Shown in pieces: positions 58,702-64,000 of a DNA stretch of 64,000 nt. Positions within the stretch are counted from its first letter, which is position 1, and each line of letters opens with the position of its first letter. A program made the translations under genes and the position numbers. The DNA comes from Colocasia esculenta (taxonomy: Eukaryota; Streptophyta; Magnoliopsida; Alismatales; Araceae). The notes beneath the pieces were generated by a model. That model was not told the DNA's origin, made no database searches, and saw nothing but the letters and a program-made list of their open reading frames with translations. The stretch lies in the NCBI GenBank assembly GCA_014218235.1, contig CM024766.1, forward strand, positions 70,731,207-70,795,206, read 5' to 3'.

Positions 58702-61372
58702 ATGCCTCGCAAGGGTCGTGACAAGAGGGGCCAGGGCGGCAAGGCGCCGCGTCGTACGGAGAACGACGTCGAACGGACGGACGATCCTATGCCGAGCTTT
58801 ACTTCACCTCCGTCCGGGTGGAAGACCTGGACCGTCTCGAGAGCGGTGTTGGGCTGTGCGTCCGTGGTCCGCTGGAGGAGCCCTCGCCCGCCGAGGGCGC
58901 GGTGGACGTGAGTCGGATAGACCATAGCGGCTTGATCTACCGCTATCGGCGGGGCTGGCTACCCGAAGCATTTCCCATTGGACGAGCACCTCTTCCCGTT
59001 CGTCCAGCGTTTCGTGCCAGCCAACTGGGACGGTCCCATCGACCTCCTTGCTATTGAACGGGCTCAGCTGGAGCGGGCGATCCTGGCCGGTCGCGACAGC
59101 ATGATGGGGACCTGCAGCTCGCATCACCCCAGCTTTCCCCTGGACCATGAGGCGCAGGCACACTTCCCCAGTACGGCTTTGCTGGGATTGTTTGCGCCCG
59201 AGCCGGCTCGCCGTGTGATGGAGCTGCAACTTTCCCAAGGTCTGTGGGAGGTGCAGGGGCTCCCCAAGACCGGCGTCACCTTCACCGGGCACGCTCTGCC
59301 ACCCTCGGGCCGTGACTTTGTGCGGGATGGCTATGACCGGTCGTGCTTTCTAGACCGGATCTTGGGCGGAGGGGCCAGTTGGTACGACCGGTGGTCAGTC
59401 GCTTCGTCGCACCGGTTCCGCTTTGGCGCAACAGAGTGGTTAATGGGCATTTTGTACCATTATCACAAGATGCTCGAGCGGGTAGGTCTTCTTGAAGCGG
59501 TTGTCGCCGCTCTCCACAGCTACCCTTGCAATGCTGGACTCCTGCAGGCCTTGGCGGAAAGGTTTAACCGGAGGTTTAACACCTTCGGCACTGCAGAGGG
59601 GGAGACCAGTCTTGACCTGTGGGCTCTGCACAGGATTTCCGGCCTTCCGATCTCCGGGCAGTTTTATGAGGAGGTTTGCTTGAGCGACCTGGACAGAGAT
59701 CGGACCTCCGGTGCTGGCTCTTACTTCCTCTCCCACAGCTTTCGGTACCTGGTGCGGGTTTGGCGCGACTTAGCCAGGTGCGGGAGGAGCGACTGTCCCA
59801 GTGCTTCGAAAGGGACAGTGCGGGTTAGCTGTGACGCCTGGATCCGCTTTTTCTACAGCGGGCCCTTTTGCTTCTTCAAGGAATTCGCCGGCGACAACTA
59901 TGACCCCGTAGCTTATTTGCAGCTGAGAGTGCACCTCGATGACGATGCCCGGTATCTTTACGCGCCTCGGGGTGTTAACTGGAACCCGAGGCGGCTCCCG
60001 GACCGCACCCATCTAGCGGCCTATCTTGTCTACTGGCTGTGCACTTTTGCCCTCCCATTCGGGAGGAGGGAAATATTAGGCCGGAGGCTATTTACCCGGC
60101 CTGCATCTTGGCCAGTGGCGTTCAGTTGGCCTTGGCTCCGGCGGCTCTGGCCAACATCTTCCGGGGTTTGGGCGAGCTTACTTCGAGCCCTTCCCCTCGC
60201 GACAAGAGTGTCACCTTGGCGACGCACTATCTGGGCGCCTGGGCCGGTCTTCTGCTGCCGGAGCTATGTTACAACATTAGTCTGGAGCGCCCCTCTCTGC
60301 CCCTCATTTTCATGTTCCGGAATCGGTCGGAACGAGAGCAGTCGAAGCAGTTGAGGGAGGCGCGCCGACGACTTTCCTTTGTACCGGCGGCGGGCAGCCG
60401 GGGCTTGACCTCGCTTGTTGCTCGCTTGGTTTCAGGCCTTGGGTGGAAGAGGGCCAGGGGGGTCGTGTTTACCGCCTCCCCCACCATGCTGCGCCGGTTG
60501 CTAGGCTACGCAAGGACTGGCTCTGCTGCGTTCGCCCCAGCGTCTTGCTTTTCCGCAAGGGGAGCTTCCTCTTCATGGAGCCGTACTTTCCGCACCGCTT
60601 TGCTCGGAACCTCGGGTACGACCAGGACGTTCCGCCGAATGCCGATTTCATGCTGGCGACTCGGGCATATAAGGGCCCGGACCGTCACCTGGTGGCCTGC
60701 AGCTGGTGGTGTTATTTTCTCAGGCGAGACCCAGCTCCAGACTTCTTCATCCCCGAGTTGCAGTACGAGGGGCGAGTGAGCATTTTGTATGCTCGATGGT
60801 GGTCCCGGCACGGCCAGGCATTTCGGGAGCGCGCCGACGATATCAAGAAGGCGGAGAGGGACTACTTGTCCCGGGCGGGCGCCCTTATTTCCACGATCGC
60901 GCCGACGTTCTTACAGAGGGAGTTCGCCGACATAGCCCAGAAGGTGACGACTGTGGGTCGCCGCAGGGCCGTGGCACAGGCTGCTAGCACGGCGGACAGC
61001 GAGGCTTCCGCGGGGCTTTGAAGCCTTTGTCGCGTCCGGAGAGCAGTTCGGCAGCTCCCAGGGTTCGCGGAAATCGCCACTCGTCTACTTTTGGTGGCGT
61101 CACTTTCTGTTGGACTGCGGGTATCCCGTGGACGCGCCGCTCACCAGTCCCCTCCTCCCGAGCGTGACGCGGGTTTGGGAGCAACACCTTCAGCATTCCA
61201 TCATCCGCGTTGGCCGAGGGAGTACGTTAGCTGGATCGAGAGCGGCACCACTCTGCAGCATTTCTGGGATGCGATTGCCGAGGCAGGGAAAGCCGTGAAG
61301 ATCTCCTTCGACCAAGTGGTGCTTCGGCCGACGTTTTGTGTGGCCCCTGACGGTACATTGCCTCCCTCATTT
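58702..61372 (+). pseudogene. plant mobile domain (PMD)-like protein region, frame-broken
   Basis: The first ATG (58702) follows a 3' splice-like TTTATTTAACAG (ends 58693) and gives a basic start MPRKGRDKRGQGGK. The body resembles the plant mobile domain found in some host proteins and many transposons: TFGTAEGETSLDLWALHR followed by GLPISGQFYEE (about 59575-59670), AYLVYWLCTFALPFG, HYLGAWAGLLLPELCYN, and YFPHRFARNLGYDQDVPP (about 60580-60640), the RxxRQFGxDQxxP-type signature. The best reading changes frame near 58790, 58977, 60064 and 60460, without clear splice sites, and meets a TGA at 61019-61021, so this copy is probably decayed. The final stretch (SWIESGTTLQHFWDAIAE to DGTLPPSF) ends at a GTAAGC donor at 61373. 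Family call from motif memory only. Confidence 0.6.
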
Positions 61373-61462
61373 GTAAGCTCGGCCCGCATCTCTTTGGACT
61401 TGTTGTTGCTGATTTGGGTTCCCCCCCCCTTTCTTTTTTTTTCTTTGTTGGCCTGGGCAGAG

Positions 61463-62567
61463 AGCTTCATCCCCGAGAAGGACTTGCCAAAGCGCGACGC
61501 CCCGTCGGCCCGGAAGAGGCGCGCGAGCGGGGAGGCCGGTCCTTCGCAACCAGCGGCCCGAGGGAGGACCCCCGAGCCTTCTTCTCCGGCCGTGGCCGGT
61601 GGGTTTCCGCATCCCCTGTTTACCTCCTTCCCCGCTTTGCTTTATTTCTTTGGGCGAGGGATTTTACGCGCCCTCTTTTTTCTTCTTGCACAGGTGCCTC
61701 GGCCTCTGGGGGCGACGAATTGGCGGAGGATACTCCGCGGGAGGATGTGGATTACAATCCCACGTTCGACGGGACGCCTTCTCCTGAGGGGGTAGGCATC
61801 CCCCTGGTAGCTTCCACCGAGCCAGGTAGGACGCGTGCCATCTTCTTAAATCGGCGTTACCCACCCCCTTTTTTTGCTCGGCCAGCATGGCACCCACACG
61901 TAGCTTACAAGTCTTTTCTTTCGTTTGTTTCCTCGCAGGGTACATTCCGGTGGAAGCTGCTGCCGCGGAGGGTGTTGAGCCCCTGGCGGGGATTGCGCCG
62001 ATTGGAGACGCAGCATCCTCGTTGCAGGCCATACATGACCTGTTACTGTTCGGGTCAGAGGTGGAGTTACCCGGCTTTTCTGACCTTGCCCCAGGCATAC
62101 TCGAGGGGGTGGTCGGATGCAACCCCTTCATAGTGCGAGTAAGTGAGCCTTATTATTTTTTGTAAACCCACTTCTGCGCCCTTCTACTTTGCTTGTTTAT
62201 GCAGCGAATGACTTCCGCTTTTTCTGCATTTCAGTGGCGGTCACCTCCGCGGCCGTGCTTCCCACCGTCTCTCCGCCGGAAGAGGGTGAGGTTGCCCGAG
62301 GGGTAGCCGGGGATGCTGACGGTGGGTATTTCTTCCACAGTAGCGAGCTTTCCCTTTCTATTTCTTCAGCCCGGTGCGTGGCGGGGCGAAAGGGGAAGCG
62401 AATGCCCTTGTGCTTACCGCTTGACTCCTCCTTTCTTGCAGATGGCGCCGAAATGGCAGCGGAGATGCTGGGGTTGAGCCCTCCGGAGGCTGTTCTTCCA
62501 CCCGCAGTGGGTGTCCCGCGTCCCGTGGAGGGCCGGGGTGACGCTCCTTTGCCATCCGACACGCGGG
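61463..62567 (+). CDS. chain of small exons following the PMD region
   Basis: Predicted exons: 61463-61598, 61694-61825, 61939-62138, 62235-62321 and 62442-62567. Each intron is about 90-120 nt with GT...AG ends (donors gtgggt, gtagga, gtaagt, gtgggt; acceptors preceded by T/C-rich runs such as TTCTTGCACAG and TTTCCTCGCAG). Joining keeps one sense frame with phase-1 boundaries: Gly-Ala-Ser-Ala after the first, Pro-Gly-Tyr-Ile after the second, Asp-Asp-Gly-Ala before the last. The 62138/62235 junction is off by one base. The encoded protein is Pro/Ala/Glu-rich and disordered-looking (KRDAPSARKRRASGEAG, DVDYNPTFDGTPSPEG, LSPPEAVLPPAVGVP), with no known domain. It probably continues the PMD transcript and leads into the coiled-coil exon. 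Confidence 0.6.
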
Positions 62568-62676
62568 GTAAGTGATCAGGGCCCCGAGCCTCTCATGTTC
62601 TTGGGCCCTCATTTTTCTTTATTTGTTGCGGCTGCGCCGCGTCCCTTCTGACCTTTCACCCGTTTTTCTTGTGCAG

Positions 62677-63325
62677 CGGTCGTCGGCAGCTTACCTCCTC
62701 CGTCTTCGAGCGGGGCACCGCTTGGGAGGCCCTCCCCATTCCCGGGGCATGGCATTTCTTGGCCTGACGCTATACAGAGGAGCCGGGCGCACGGGTCCGG
62801 GGGGATGCTCAACTTCTATATATCGTCGGCGCGGGCTGTCATGGAGGAGAGCAGCCCCCCATCCATTGACGCGGTGCGGGATTTCCTGGAGAGGAGTACG
62901 GTCTCCTACCACCTGATGGGCTGCCCCCGAGACCCTTGGATGGCCGCCATGGACGCCCTCTGGAGTGAGGTGGGGCAGAGGCACGAGGAGGCCGCTCGCC
63001 ACAGGGCCCAAGAGCTCGCTGCGGAGGTTGCTTTGGCGGAGCAGAGGTATGAGGCTCTTTGCTCGCGACGAGGGGGCGCGGTCAGTCGTGCCGAGTCTTC
63101 GAGTGCCCGCCACGCCAGTTGTCATGCGGAGATTGTCGCCCTCCGACGGACGCTTGAGGAGGTCTCATCGCGCATTGCTGAGCGCGAGGCCGCGTCTCTT
63201 GTGCTGGCCGAGGAAGCGGCAACGGCCAATGCGGAGGTGGACGCCGTGGAGCGGGAATGCGCGGAATCCCGGGCCGCACTCTCAGCTCTCCAGGCCAGTT
63301 TGGCGGACCTTCGGGGAGAAGGGGC
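62677..63325 (+). CDS. coiled-coil C-terminal exon of the PMD-linked gene
   Basis: The exon opens after TTCTTGTGCAG (ends 62676) and completes a split Ala codon from 62567 (phase 1; intron 62568-62676, donor GTAAGT). It encodes a Pro/Ser-rich linker, then LNFYISSARAVMEESSPPSI, and from about 62965 an Ala/Glu/Arg-rich heptad-like helix (HRAQELAAEVALAEQRYEA, EIVALRRTLEEVSSRIAERE, VDAVERECAESRAALSALQ) ending near LRGEG. The open frame runs on to 63503, but codon quality drops after 63325, where GTAGCTTTTC may be a donor; an acceptor CTGCATTCAG ends at 63499, giving a possible last exon to 63559. Likely a dimerisation segment; function unknown. Confidence 0.6.
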
Positions 63326-63559
63326 TTGTAGCTTTTCTCCTTCTTCTTCCCCCCTCTTTTTTGCTCGTAGCCGATGTATATATTTCACCAGCTACCCCGA
63401 GGGCTTGTCTCGGGCACCTTTGCCTTTTGGTCGAATGACAAACTTCACGTGGCATCAATGCTTTTCTTTAACATTATCGCAACTTCCGTCTGCATTCAGG
63501 TGATCTCTCAAGGTTCCACTTGGGACTCCTTCTTTTGGACGCCGTATTTCTTGGCTTAA

Positions 63560-63774
63560 CTTGTCCTGCGCTCTACCCAGTTTTGTCTCGGACCGGTGAG
63601 CGCGAGTGATGTCTTTTGGACGTTGCATTTCTGGCATTCCTCCAGATCTGTTGCAACATTTCGGGTGCGGGGGTTGGCCTTCTCGGGGCTTTGTCTAGCA
63701 ACCCAACTTTGATATGATGATGATGATGATTTTTTTTTTTTTTATCTCCTTTTTTTTTCATATTACCATCCCAA
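63560..63774. other. 3' non-coding region with ATG microsatellite and T tracts
   Basis: Non-coding. An (ATG)n run at about 63714-63730 is followed by a T tract to 63743 and a second T tract near 63751. Nothing else seen. Confidence 0.6.
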
Positions 63775-63900
63775 GCGCCCTTCAGGTTTTCACCGGGGAT
63801 GGCCCCCTCTAGCTTTTTCCGGCGCGCCCTTTCGGGTTTTCACACCGAGGGGTTCCCATTTTTGCCTGAGGCGCCCTTTCGGGTTTTCACCTCAGCTAGG
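63775..63900. repeat. 48-bp tandem motif GCGCCCTTTCGGGTTTTCAC
   Basis: Three copies, starting 63775 (GCGCCCTTCAGGTTTTCAC), 63823 and 63871, exactly 48 bases apart, separated by variable sequence (GGGGATGGCCCC, ACCGAGGGGTTCCC, CTCAGCTAGG). The conserved core includes a short palindrome, CCTTTCGGG. The rest of the window to 64000 is T-rich and unassigned. Confidence 0.7.
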
Positions 63901-64000
63901 TTTGAGGCCTTTTTACCCTCGACATCCCTTTTTGGAGGATGATCAAGTCCGCCGGGACATCTCTATTTTTTAGTCCCTTTTTCTTTTCGTTTTTTTTTTT

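Overview
The window is repeat-dense plant nuclear DNA, essentially a stack of nested transposable elements. Evidence for a flowering plant: Athila-type Ty3/gypsy polyprotein domains, primer sites matching initiator tRNA-Met, a CACTA DNA transposon end, and a plant mobile domain (PMD) type protein with plant-style short introns. The very GC-rich, intron-bearing right end hints at a monocot, but I cannot name the species. I recognise no ordinary single-copy host gene, tRNA or rRNA gene. Host and element assignments come from motif recognition only; no searches were run.

Layout. 1-3879: 3' part of a minus-strand Athila element (LTR remnant, integrase, RNase H, part of reverse transcriptase). 3880-21417: plus-strand tandem array of a non-autonomous, gag-only long-LTR element (TR-GAG type; LTR about 3.6 kb), arranged LTR-gag-LTR-gag-LTR-gag-truncated LTR. 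21418-26150: unclassified GT-rich segment, then a probable LTR with its own minisatellite, TATA box and tRNA-Met primer site, then leader-like DNA. 26151-45356: a second minus-strand Athila copy, far more complete (LTR, IN, RNase H, RT, PR, Gag). It is split inside RT by a complete TR-GAG element (31087-41682, 5-bp duplication GGCAT), which itself contains a solo LTR of another family (35973-37823, 5-bp duplication GATCA).

45357-46123: one end of a CACTA transposon, with its terminal motif, dense subterminal CCGACGG/CCGTCGG motifs and a probable C-terminal exon. 46124-56380: about 10.3 kb of satellite built from 182- and 184-bp monomers alternating as a 366-bp dimer. 56381-64000: a GC-rich element that begins TGTTGG exactly where the satellite stops. 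It has a putative LTR with a 45-bp minisatellite, then a long PMD-type coding region followed by a chain of small exons whose introns are nearly all phase 1, ending in a coiled-coil exon.

History read from the junctions. Both Athila copies carry the TR-GAG insertion at the same base with the same target site, and share an RNase H nonsense codon and an integrase active-site change. They therefore descend from one already dead, already invaded Athila by a duplication offset by about 27.2 kb. The TR-GAG array most likely grew by unequal recombination between LTRs. All four gag copies are broken at different places. Nothing here looks autonomous; the least degenerate coding potential is the spliced exon chain at 61463-63325.
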